A DNA stretch of 26,859 bases from Desulfotignum sp. (GTDB lineage Bacteria > Desulfobacterota > Desulfobacteria > Desulfobacterales > Desulfobacteraceae): NCBI GenBank assembly GCA_021737445.1, contig JAIPDY010000012.1, positions 1 to 26,859 of the forward strand, given 5' to 3'. Shown here piece after piece: positions 7,234 to 14,577 of the stretch. Every line of letters begins with the position of its first letter. The first letter of the stretch is position 1. The position numbers and the translations under genes are program-made. The notes beneath the pieces are model-generated. The model was given only the letters and a program-made list of their open reading frames with translations, made no database searches and was not told the DNA's origin.

Positions 7234-9261
7234 TCAGGCTTCCAGCTGCTGGCGGTCAGCCATATCCATCAATACGCGTTCCCTTGCCTTGTCAATACCC
7301 AACGCTTTCCTCTTTTTGTCGATATGGGCAATCATCAGGTGGGCATGCTTGATGGGATCTGCTTCCACATCCCATTTGCCGCCGTAGATCCCCTCCAGCT
7401 CCTTGGAGATGTAATCATGGAAGACCGGTGCACCGGATGTGGGAAGGGTGCCGCCAAATACCGTGTACACACCTGATGTGACAAAATACTGGCCGATGGA
7501 GATCGCTTTTTCACTCATCCACTCAGGGGCGGAGCCGGCTACAGGCAGATCGGACAGATCATTGCCCAGACCACCTGCCTTGACAACCTCGGTGGCTGCC
7601 AGCAGGATTCTGGAGTTGTCCACACAGGAACCCAGGTGGAGAATCGGCGGAATCCCCACTGTCTCACAGATTTCAGCCAGACCCGGACCGCAGTATACCT
7701 GGGCCGCTTCAGGGGTGAGCAGACCGTGAATGGCGGCGGTGATGCCGTCACAGCCTGTGGTGAGTACCAGCACATCGTTCTTGATCAGCTCCTTTAATAC
7801 CTTGATGTGCATCTCATTGTGGCGGGAGCGGGCATTGTTGCATCCCACCACGCCAGCCACACCCCGGATCCGGCCGTTGATGATGTTGTCGTTCAGGGTG
7901 TAGTAGGTGCCCCTGAAGGTGCCGCCCAGATGATACTGGATCGATTCCACGCCAAAGCCGGCGATCTGTGTGGCCTTGTGCTGGGGAATCATGACATCGG
8001 AGCCGCGGTTTTTAAAGTTGTCTATAGCCATTTTCACGATGCGTTTGGCATCTTCCAGTGCATAGTGCTCATTGAACTCGATGTGGATCACATTTTCCTG
8101 CTCCATCCTGGCGATGGGATGGGTGGTGATAAGTTTGGTATGGAAACATTTGGCCACATTGGCAAGGTTCTGCATCACGCACTGGATATCCACCACCATG
8201 GCATCACATGCACCTGTGATGATGGCCAGCTCCTGCTGGAGAAAGTTGCCAGCCGGCGGAACACCGTGTCTATGGAGAATTTCATTGGCAGTACAGCAGA
8301 TGCCCCCCAGCTGGATACCGGCTGCACCCTGTTCCTTGGCATAGTTGACCATCTCTTCTGACTGGGCAACCGCCACGATCATTTCCGACAGGACCGGTTC
8401 ATGGCCATGAACTATGATGTTGACATGGTCTGCTTTCATGATGCCAAGGTTGGCTTCAGACTGCAGCGGGGAAGGGGTGCCGAAGAGCACATCCTGCAGA
8501 TCGGTGGCCAGCATGGAGCCGCCCCATCCGTCAGCCAGTGATGCCCTGGTGCACTGCTTGATCAGGTTTTTGTAATCCTGGTCAACCCCCATATGGGTTC
8601 TGTGCATGATCTCCACAATTTCTCTGTCAATGTTTCTGGGTTTGACTCCCTGTTTTTCCCACTTGTCCTGGAGTGGCTGGGGAGCGCGTTTCAGGTATAA
8701 AAGCTCACCATCTGATTTGCCCCATTCATTTAAAGCCTTTTCAGCCACTTCCAGGGCGATTTCATCAATGTCCCTGTCTTTGGTCTCCCCGTCTTCCTCT
8801 ACAGTGACGGCAACCCCGAGATGGGGGGCAACGGCCAGCAGTTTCTGGGTATCTTTGATCTGGTATGCATCAGTCTCTTTTTTTGCCGCAGACATGAAAA
8901 CCTCGGCCACACACCTGCCATGGTCGGAGTGGGCCGCTGCCCCTGCTGCCACCATTCTGGCAAAGTTTCTGGCGGCAATGGTGTTGGGTGTGGCGCCGCA
9001 CAGGCCTTTTCTGGTGTCTTCGCCTTCAATGCCGCCTTTGGGCAGCGGGAGCCGGCAGGGGCCCATGGCGCAGTTTTTACAGCAGATGCCCTGGATGCCG
9101 ATGTTGCAGGGCTTCATGGACACTGCCCGGTCAAAAATGGTTTCAACCCCGAGTTTGTGGGATCTGACAATCATCTCCTGGGTGGATACTTCATATGATG
9201 CTTCAATGGGATCAGCAAGTTTGGGTTCCTTGGCTGTCTTTGCTTTTTTTACTTCTGCCAT
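7234..9261 (-). CDS. acsA: Carbon monoxide dehydrogenase catalytic subunit
   Basis: A 675-residue CooS-class nickel-iron CO dehydrogenase (beta subunit of CODH/ACS), interconverting CO2 and CO and feeding CO through a tunnel to AcsB. The N-terminal cluster-binding region has Cys near residue 52 and the CxxxCC-type run GICCKNCAMGPC (about 58-69), plus LCGA near 88, which serve the D and B clusters. C-cluster ligands are all recognisable: HGHEP (about 283-285), GGICCTANEILHRHG (about 318-331), DIQCV, VVGCNNARSRH, TTGCDGITA and LGSCVDNSRI. The spacing between the last two B-cluster cysteines is a few residues longer than in Carboxydothermus CooS. The start ATG has an AGGAGG site. No CooF ferredoxin gene is nearby, in keeping with an ACS-associated rather than hydrogenase-associated enzyme. 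Confidence 0.96.
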   Translation of the reverse strand: MAEVKKAKTAKEPKLADPIEASYEVSTQEMIVRSHKLGVETIFDRAVSMKPCNIGIQGICCKNCAMGPCRLPLPKGGIEGEDTRKGLCGATPNTIAARNFARMVAAGAAAHSDHGRCVAEVFMSAAKKETDAYQIKDTQKLLAVAPHLGVAVTVEEDGETKDRDIDEIALEVAEKALNEWGKSDGELLYLKRAPQPLQDKWEKQGVKPRNIDREIVEIMHRTHMGVDQDYKNLIKQCTRASLADGWGGSMLATDLQDVLFGTPSPLQSEANLGIMKADHVNIIVHGHEPVLSEMIVAVAQSEEMVNYAKEQGAAGIQLGGICCTANEILHRHGVPPAGNFLQQELAIITGACDAMVVDIQCVMQNLANVAKCFHTKLITTHPIARMEQENVIHIEFNEHYALEDAKRIVKMAIDNFKNRGSDVMIPQHKATQIAGFGVESIQYHLGGTFRGTYYTLNDNIINGRIRGVAGVVGCNNARSRHNEMHIKVLKELIKNDVLVLTTGCDGITAAIHGLLTPEAAQVYCGPGLAEICETVGIPPILHLGSCVDNSRILLAATEVVKAGGLGNDLSDLPVAGSAPEWMSEKAISIGQYFVTSGVYTVFGGTLPTSGAPVFHDYISKELEGIYGGKWDVEADPIKHAHLMIAHIDKKRKALGIDKARERVLMDMADRQQLEA

Positions 9262-9340
9262 CAGAGGTTCCTCCTCTTATTATTTTTGGGTGTAAACAGC
9301 TGCCACGACCTCTCAAAAAGGACGGAGCTGGTAGTTGTGA

Positions 9341-10903
9341 TTAAACAGCGCGCCTGTGAATCCGGTTCAGGTTTTCAATGATTTTTTCAAGCTGGTCTTT
9401 CTGGATTTTGGCGGCTGTCATGGGTACCGCTTTTTTGGGTGCAGCCTCGGTTTTATGTTTGGCCATTTCTGCGGCTCTTTTATCCCGCAGGGCCTGTTCC
9501 TCAGCTTCGCGTTTAGCTGCTGCATCCTGCTGCGCCTTTTTCTCGGCTTTGATTTTGGCCTCAGCCTCTGCCGCAGCTTTTTCCTTGGCCGCAGCTTCCG
9601 CTTTTGCTGCAGCTTGTGCATCTGCTTTGGCTTTGGCTTCTGCATCCGCTTTTGCCGCAGCTTCAGCGTCAGTCTTTGCTTTTGCTTCAGCCTCAGGATC
9701 TTTGGCAGGCGGCGCTTGCTTGGCTGCAGGTTCAGGAGCCGCTTGTGCTTTGGGGGCCTCAGCTGGTTTGCTTTCCGCCTTTGGGGCGGCAGCAGCTGGT
9801 TTTGCTTCTTGTTGTTTTTTGGCAGGTGCCGCTTTTTTGGCCGGGGCTTTCTTTTCTTCTTCTTTAATGGTCAGATCAGGTTCCGGTGCCATTGCGGCAA
9901 AATCGATCTCCACATCATCCAGCAGTTTGGTGACAGGTGCCACATCCATGGCAGATCCGCCGTCAGATGCCAGATCGATGAAAGATCTGACCAGTTTGAT
10001 TGATTCCGGGTGACGCATGATCAGGATACTGGATCCTGCCATGAGGTAGGCAACTGCGCCCACCGCTTCCATGAGAATGGCCCGGCGTTCCGGATCACCC
10101 AGTTCAGGCGCTTCCTCAACAGGCTGCTTGGCTTCCTTGCATTTCCATACCTCATTGCCCAGGTTGTTGATCATGGGGTTCTGGAGTTTGTCATCACCCT
10201 GTGTCATGGCTGCCTGGGAAAGCCTTTCCATGACCGAGTAGGAATATTCCAGACCATATCCCAGACCGCCGGTGGTGGGGTCCACAATCACCTTGTCCAG
10301 GGAAACACCTAAGTTTTCCAGCAGGATGTTCACCTGTTTGGCCAGGTTGACGTCAATGGGGGAGGATGAAATAATGGTGTGTCCATAGCCCATGGCTGCG
10401 GCGCCGATGCCTTTGTGGTTTTTTTCCTCCACAGGGCCTAAAACCAGGTTGTGGCCGTCACAGACCTCACTCACCTTTTTCAGGGTCTCCCCATCTTTGG
10501 CAGGCACGGCACATCCCCAGACGATCAAAGGAACATTGATTGCCTCACTGACTTTTTTCACGGTCTGGGCCGCATCATCCGGGCTGGCATCCTTGTCGTT
10601 GGGATCGGTGCTTTTGAGCTGAAGCACAATGGCCTGTGCACCATATTCATCCACACATTTTTTGGCCCATGCAGCAGGATCGGAAAGCACATCCTTAAAA
10701 GGTGCTTTGGCTGCTTCAGGCCAGTCTTCAGGTTCCATGTCCCAGATTTCCATGGCAATGACAGGTTTGTTGGGCATGTCACCCTCGAACTGGTAGAAAG
10801 GATAGCTTGTCTGGCCGCCGACGGTAAGGGTTTTATCACCTTTTCCAATGGTGATACCTTTGATGGCCCCGGCATAGGTTTCTTTGGTTATTTCGAATCC
10901 CAC
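9341..10903 (-). CDS. acsD: Corrinoid iron-sulfur protein, small subunit, with a long Ala/Lys-rich tail
   Basis: The first gene of the acs operon, 520 residues. Residues 1 to about 340 are the AcsD/CdhD TIM barrel (PVIAMEIWDMEP, AIVLQLKSTDPN, PLIVWGCAVPAKDGE, VIVDPTTGGLGYGLEYSYSVMER) that pairs with AcsC to hold the corrinoid. Typical bacterial AcsD ends near this point. Here a 174-residue extension follows: a Pro/Ala/Lys linker (about 347-405), a TolA-like helical repeat of Ala with Lys, Glu and Asp (about 405-485), and a short less repetitive end (TAAKIQKDQLEKIIENLNRIHRRAV). The extension is in frame and free of stops. The start is GTG at 10901-10903, chosen because AGGAGGT (10908-10914) sits just upstream and the protein begins at the conserved MGFEITKETY. 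Confidence 0.93.
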   Translation of the reverse strand: MGFEITKETYAGAIKGITIGKGDKTLTVGGQTSYPFYQFEGDMPNKPVIAMEIWDMEPEDWPEAAKAPFKDVLSDPAAWAKKCVDEYGAQAIVLQLKSTDPNDKDASPDDAAQTVKKVSEAINVPLIVWGCAVPAKDGETLKKVSEVCDGHNLVLGPVEEKNHKGIGAAAMGYGHTIISSSPIDVNLAKQVNILLENLGVSLDKVIVDPTTGGLGYGLEYSYSVMERLSQAAMTQGDDKLQNPMINNLGNEVWKCKEAKQPVEEAPELGDPERRAILMEAVGAVAYLMAGSSILIMRHPESIKLVRSFIDLASDGGSAMDVAPVTKLLDDVEIDFAAMAPEPDLTIKEEEKKAPAKKAAPAKKQQEAKPAAAAPKAESKPAEAPKAQAAPEPAAKQAPPAKDPEAEAKAKTDAEAAAKADAEAKAKADAQAAAKAEAAAKEKAAAEAEAKIKAEKKAQQDAAAKREAEEQALRDKRAAEMAKHKTEAAPKKAVPMTAAKIQKDQLEKIIENLNRIHRRAV

Positions 10904-11091
10904 GTTTACCTCCTAAGTATTAAAGATGTTTATAAGTTGGAAGGAATTAAGGTTAAAACGGTGTGGCATTATCATGAAAGGATGAATGGAAACGGGAATG
11001 ACGAATTCATATAACCGGCTGCTGACTTTGAATTGTCTGCCCATTCACCATACCCCATAATACAGGTTAATAATATTGATAACGCATATGA

Positions 11092-11118
11092 TTTATAATT
11101 TGTACCATTTTTTGTCAA
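11092..11118 (-). promoter_or_regulatory. Candidate promoter of the acsDABCE operon
   Basis: On the minus strand a consensus -35 TTGACA (11113-11118) is followed after 15 bases by TATAAA (11092-11097), or after 17 bases by the weaker TAAATC. The predicted start would leave a leader of about 180 bases before the acsD GTG. The -35 is a perfect match; the spacing is uncertain. Confidence 0.45.
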
Positions 11119-11191
11119 TAGATGAATGAATTTATTGAACTGAATGGATACATATTAAATATCTTTTAATTTTAGTATGTTATATTTCAGA

Positions 11192-11209
11192 TGAAATCTT
11201 GTGATTTCA
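11192..11209. promoter_or_regulatory. Operator-like dyad TGAAATC-TTGT-GATTTCA
   Basis: A perfect 7-bp inverted repeat with a 4-base spacer, the shape of a site for a dimeric helix-turn-helix regulator. It lies about 74 bases upstream of the acsD -35 candidate. A second, imperfect copy is at 11418-11435. Confidence 0.4.
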
Positions 11210-11236
11210 AGTGAATTGGATTTAATTTATAAATAG

Positions 11237-11293
11237 AAATCGTGAAAGCAAAAATTTTTGCATGCAGATGAATAGGTCGTAAAGTCACGATTT
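11237..11293. repeat. Inverted repeat enclosing a 14-bp palindrome
   Basis: AAATCGTGA (11237-11245) and TCACGATTT (11285-11293) are perfect inverted copies 39 bases apart. Just inside the left arm is the perfect palindrome GCAAAAATTTTTGC (11248-11261), and its half ATTTTTGCA recurs next to the right arm. The layout suggests a looped or multi-site protein-binding region. Confidence 0.4.
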
Positions 11294-11417
11294 TTGCAGT
11301 TATTGGCTGAATTTTTTAAATTTTTATCATTTTTGTAAGAAAAATATTGATTTTCCAATTAAAATGTATGATTGTAACCTGATTTTTAATGATTGTTTTA
11401 AAAACACAACCGCTGTT

Positions 11418-11453
11418 TGAAATCTATTGATTTTTTACGTTTATTTATATAGT
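11418..11453 (+). promoter_or_regulatory. Candidate fhs promoter overlapping a second TGAAATC dyad
   Basis: TGAAATC-TATT-GATTTTT (11418-11435) repeats the dyad at 11192-11209 with an imperfect right half. Its right side overlaps a -35-like TTGATT (11427-11432), which is followed after 15 bases by TATAGT (11448-11453). A regulator bound here could block or contact polymerase directly. Transcription from it would give a leader of about 115 bases before fhs. Confidence 0.35.
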
Positions 11454-11574
11454 TAGGTACACTAACAGCCCGATAATACCATTAGGCTTCTGGTAACAAA
11501 AAGCGTTAAGGCTTTGTTTTATATTATTTTTATCACCGACTCGCTCAGAGTCCAAATTAACAAAGGAGTAAACC

Positions 11575-13350
11575 ATGGCACTAGATCCAACCAAACACAA
11601 GGATTGGGAAATTGCACAAGATGCTGAAAAATCGATGCTCAAAATTTATGAAATCGGTGAAAAACTGGGATTGACAGAAGAGGAACTGCTGCCCCAGGGT
11701 CACTATATCGGCAGGATCGATTTCAAAAAAGTGATGGAACGTCTGAAAGATAAACCCAATGGGAAATACATCGATGTCACGGCAATCACGCCAACTCCCC
11801 TGGGAGAGGGAAAATCCACCTCTTCCATGGGCCTTGTCCAGGGCCTGGGCAAGATCGGCAAAAGCGTATGCGCCGCCATTCGCCAGCCTTCCGGCGGACC
11901 CACAATGAACATCAAGGGATCTGCCGCCGGCGGCGGGCTGGCCCAGTGCATTCCGTTGACCCCGTTTTCTTTAGGGTTCACCGGTGACATCAACGCCATC
12001 ATGAATGCCCATAACCTGGCCATGGTGGCATTGACCTCCCGGCTCCAGCATGAAAGAAACTACACAGACGAGCAGCTGGAAAGGCTGTCCGGTATGAAAC
12101 GCCTGGACATCGATCCCACCAATGTGGAAATGGGCTGGGTCATCGACTTCTGCTGCCAGGCCCTGCGTAACATCATCATCGGCATAGACGGGGTCAACGG
12201 CAAGGCAGACGGGTTCATGATGAAATCCAAGTTCGGCATTGCCGTGTCATCCGAGGTCATGGCCATCCTTTCTCTGGCCAATGATCTCAAGGACATGCGT
12301 GAAAGAATGGGCAAGATTGTTGTGGCCTACAACAAAAAAGGCAAACCCGTGACCACGGAAGACCTGCAGGTGGCCGGTGCCATGACCGCCTGGATGGTGG
12401 AGGCGTTGAACCCTTCTTTGATGCAGACCCTGGAAGGCCAGCCGGTCATTGTTCATGCCGGCCCTTTTGCCAACATTGCCATCGGCCAGAGCTCCATCAT
12501 CGCTGACAAGGTGGGACTGAAACTGGCTGATTACCATGTGACCGAATCCGGATTCGGTGCTGATATCGGGTTTGAAAAATTCTGGAACCTCAAATGCCGT
12601 TATTCCGGCCTGAAACCTGACTGTGCGGTCGTGGTTGCCACCATCCGTGCCCTCAAATGCCATGGCGGCGCCCCCGTGCCTGTGCCCGGCAAAGCCATGC
12701 CCGAAGAATATGCCACTGAGAATGTGGAATGGGTTGCCAAGGGATGTGACAACCTTATCCATCATATCAGAAACGTCAGAAAAGCCGGCATCTCACCGGT
12801 TGTCTGCATCAACGCTTTTTATACTGATACAGATGCGGAAATTGCCAAGGTCAGGGAGCTGTGTGAGGCAGAAGGTGCCAGAGTGGCCCTGTCCCGTCAC
12901 TGGGAACTGGGAGGTGACGGTGCGATTGAATTTGCTGAAACCGTTGTGGAAGCCTGTGAAGAAAAAACCGAGTTCAAATTCCTCTATGAACTGGATATGC
13001 CCATCAAACAGAGAATCGAACTCATTGCCAAAGGGGTGTACGGCGCTGACGGGGTTGATTATTCTGCTGAAGCGGAAAGGTCTCTTGCCAGAATTCAGGC
13101 TGATCCTGAACTGGCCGGACTGGGCATGTGCATGGTGAAAACCCATCTGTCCCTGTCTGACAACCCTGCTCTCAAGGGTGTGCCAAAAGGCTGGAGACTG
13201 ACCATCCGCGAAGTCCTTACCTATGGCGGTGCCGGATTTATCGTGCCGGTGGCAGGGGCCATCAGCCTGATGCCGGGTACCGGATCCAACCCGGCATTCA
13301 AGCGGGTGGATGTGGATGTGGAAACCGGCAAGGTTGAAGGTGTATTCTAA
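11575..13350 (+). CDS. fhs: Formate-tetrahydrofolate ligase
   Basis: A 591-residue ATP-dependent formyltetrahydrofolate synthetase, the formate-activating step of the methyl branch, reversible during oxidative use. The P-loop TPTPLGEGKST is at residues 72-82. Further family signatures are RQPSGGPTMNIKGSAAGGG, PFSLGFTGDINAI, TESGFGADIGFEKF and the C-terminal MPGTGSNP. It is about 30 residues longer than many bacterial Fhs proteins; the excess is mostly an N-terminal extension (residues 1-20). The ATG at 11575 has an AAAGGAG ribosome site 6 bases upstream. It is divergent from acsD and followed by folD after 104 bases with a hairpin between them. Confidence 0.97.
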   Translation: MALDPTKHKDWEIAQDAEKSMLKIYEIGEKLGLTEEELLPQGHYIGRIDFKKVMERLKDKPNGKYIDVTAITPTPLGEGKSTSSMGLVQGLGKIGKSVCAAIRQPSGGPTMNIKGSAAGGGLAQCIPLTPFSLGFTGDINAIMNAHNLAMVALTSRLQHERNYTDEQLERLSGMKRLDIDPTNVEMGWVIDFCCQALRNIIIGIDGVNGKADGFMMKSKFGIAVSSEVMAILSLANDLKDMRERMGKIVVAYNKKGKPVTTEDLQVAGAMTAWMVEALNPSLMQTLEGQPVIVHAGPFANIAIGQSSIIADKVGLKLADYHVTESGFGADIGFEKFWNLKCRYSGLKPDCAVVVATIRALKCHGGAPVPVPGKAMPEEYATENVEWVAKGCDNLIHHIRNVRKAGISPVVCINAFYTDTDAEIAKVRELCEAEGARVALSRHWELGGDGAIEFAETVVEACEEKTEFKFLYELDMPIKQRIELIAKGVYGADGVDYSAEAERSLARIQADPELAGLGMCMVKTHLSLSDNPALKGVPKGWRLTIREVLTYGGAGFIVPVAGAISLMPGTGSNPAFKRVDVDVETGKVEGVF

Positions 13351-13378
13351 CCTTTAAATACAGGCGATTGAACCAGAT

Positions 13379-13422
13379 CCCATAACCGGTCAGCCCTGTG
13401 TTCAGGTTTGGCCGGTTATGGG
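13379..13422 (+). other. Hairpin between fhs and folD
   Basis: CCCATAACCGG (13379-13389) pairs perfectly with CCGGTTATGGG (13412-13422), and a few inner pairs including G-U can extend it. There is no U tract downstream; the folD ribosome site follows 20 bases later. It is likely an mRNA stability or processing element rather than a terminator. Confidence 0.45.
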
Positions 13423-13454
13423 GTAAACCCATATGAATGTTTGGAGAAAAAAAT

Positions 13455-14351
13455 ATGACAGCGCAAATTATCAGCGGAACTGAGATCAGAAAGGCTATCC
13501 TCGGGGAGATCAAAGAGGAAGTCGATCAGATGAAAGAAAAACACGGCAAAGTGCCAGGTCTTGTGACCATTCTTGTGGGATCGAGCCCGGCGTCCATCAG
13601 CTATGTGACCCTGAAGGTTAAAACCGCCATCAGCCTGGGGTTCCATGAAATACAGGATGACCAGCCCGAAGATATTTCTGAAAAAGACCTGCTGGCATTG
13701 ATAGACAAATACAACAATGATCCCGATATCCACGGTATCCTGGTGCAGCTGCCTTTGCCCAAGCACATTGACGACAAAAAAGTGCTCAACGCCATCAACC
13801 CGGACAAGGATGTGGATGCATTCCATCCGGTGAATGTGGGGCGCTTGATGATCGGCGGAGATGAGGTCAAGTTTCTGCCCTGCACCCCTGCCGGTATCCA
13901 GGAGATGATCGTCCGGTCCGGCACGGAAACATCTGGTGCGGAAGTTGTGGTGGTGGGCCGTTCCAATATCGTGGGCAAGCCCATTGCCATGATGATGGCC
14001 CAGAAAGGGGTGGGTGCCAACGCAACAGTGACCATCGTTCACACCCGGACAAAAGATTTGGCTTCCCACTGCAAAAGAGCGGATATTCTCGTTGTGGCAG
14101 CTGGTGTGCCGGACCTGGTAAAGCCTGAATGGATCAAGCCCGGTGCCACGGTCATCGATGTGGGGGTCAACCGGGTGGGCATGAACGAACAGACCGGCAA
14201 AGCCATACTCAAAGGGGATGTGGATTTTGATGCAGCCAAGGAAATAGCCGGCAAAATCACCCCTGTTCCCGGTGGTGTCGGACCCATGACCATTGCCATG
14301 CTCATGAAAAACACCCTCAGGTCAGCCAAGCTGAGCCTTGGGATAGACTGA
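13455..14351 (+). CDS. folD: Methylenetetrahydrofolate dehydrogenase / methenyl cyclohydrolase
   Basis: A bifunctional FolD of 298 residues that interconverts formyl-, methenyl- and methylenetetrahydrofolate, the step after Fhs. The catalytic Tyr50 and Lys54/Lys56 fall in PASISYVTLKVK, at the same numbers as in E. coli FolD as I recall them. VQLPLPKHID, the nucleotide motif VVVGRSNIVGKP and the C-terminal PVPGGVGPMT are present. The ATG at 13455 is preferred over an in-frame ATG at 13437 because GGAG at 13443-13446 has the right distance to it and because the protein then begins with the usual MTAQIISG. It probably shares a transcript with fhs and ends at the terminator at 14382-14436. Confidence 0.96.
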   Translation: MTAQIISGTEIRKAILGEIKEEVDQMKEKHGKVPGLVTILVGSSPASISYVTLKVKTAISLGFHEIQDDQPEDISEKDLLALIDKYNNDPDIHGILVQLPLPKHIDDKKVLNAINPDKDVDAFHPVNVGRLMIGGDEVKFLPCTPAGIQEMIVRSGTETSGAEVVVVGRSNIVGKPIAMMMAQKGVGANATVTIVHTRTKDLASHCKRADILVVAAGVPDLVKPEWIKPGATVIDVGVNRVGMNEQTGKAILKGDVDFDAAKEIAGKITPVPGGVGPMTIAMLMKNTLRSAKLSLGID

Positions 14352-14381
14352 TTTGAACATTAAATTATAACCAGCTGACAG

Positions 14382-14436
14382 GGCCGGGCCTGCTGCAAAA
14401 AAAGCAGGTCCGGCCTCCCCCCCTCCTTCTTTTTTT
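14382..14436 (+). terminator. Terminator of fhs-folD
   Basis: A 13-bp GC-rich stem with one G-U pair, GGCCGGGCCTGCT (14382-14394) with AGCAGGTCCGGCC (14403-14415), has an 8-base loop. A pyrimidine stretch ending in T8 (14429-14436) follows. It lies 30 bases past the folD stop. Confidence 0.75.
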
Positions 14437-14476
14437 GTTCTGACGGTCCATTCACACGATAGTTTAAAAATTTTCT

Positions 14477-14487
14477 TTACTTGTCTG
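14477..14487 (+). promoter_or_regulatory. TTACTTGTCTG element upstream of the acetyl-CoA synthetase
   Basis: A third copy of the element, 90 bases before the ATG at 14578. An extended -10-like TG-A-TAAAAT lies at 14500-14508. If TTGTCT served as the -35, the spacing would be 16 bases. Confidence 0.4.
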
Positions 14488-14577
14488 AATTATGCCATAT
14501 GATAAAATTTGATAAGACAGGCAAAAACGGGGTATTCACGCCCTGGTAACGGTGATTTGAAGAAAAGGAAGGGTCCC

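Larger units (their letters stand above)
10904..11574. promoter_or_regulatory. Divergent control region between acsD and fhs
   Basis: This 671-base intergenic stretch is markedly more AT-rich than the genes around it and holds no supported gene. It contains a minus-strand promoter candidate (11092-11118), a plus-strand candidate near fhs (11427-11453), two TGAAATC-N4-GATTT dyads (11192-11209 and 11418-11435), a long-spaced inverted repeat (11237-11293) around a 14-bp palindrome, and small hairpins in the fhs leader. Its length and dyad content suggest that both branches of the pathway are controlled from here. Confidence 0.6.

Noticed and set aside
9356..10013. Two long plus-strand frames rich in Ala/Ser and Phe/Cys opposite the acsD tail
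   Set aside because: They are reverse reads of the low-complexity Ala/Lys repeat and have no independent support.
11454..11574. Possible tetrahydrofolate riboswitch before fhs
   Set aside because: I could not find the conserved core of known THF riboswitches; only small unrelated hairpins are visible.
11445..11642. A 65-codon minus-strand frame over the fhs leader and start
   Set aside because: It overlaps the fhs promoter, leader and first codons, has no ribosome site and no similarity I can recognise.
13437..13454. folD start at the ATG at 13437
   Set aside because: The GGAG ribosome site at 13443-13446 lies inside this extension and points to the ATG at 13455, which also gives the family-typical N-terminus.
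14509..14577. Extended N-terminus of the acetyl-CoA synthetase from a TTG at 14509
   Set aside because: The stretch lies in promoter-like DNA, adds non-conserved residues, and the ATG at 14578 has a clear AGGAAGGG ribosome site.
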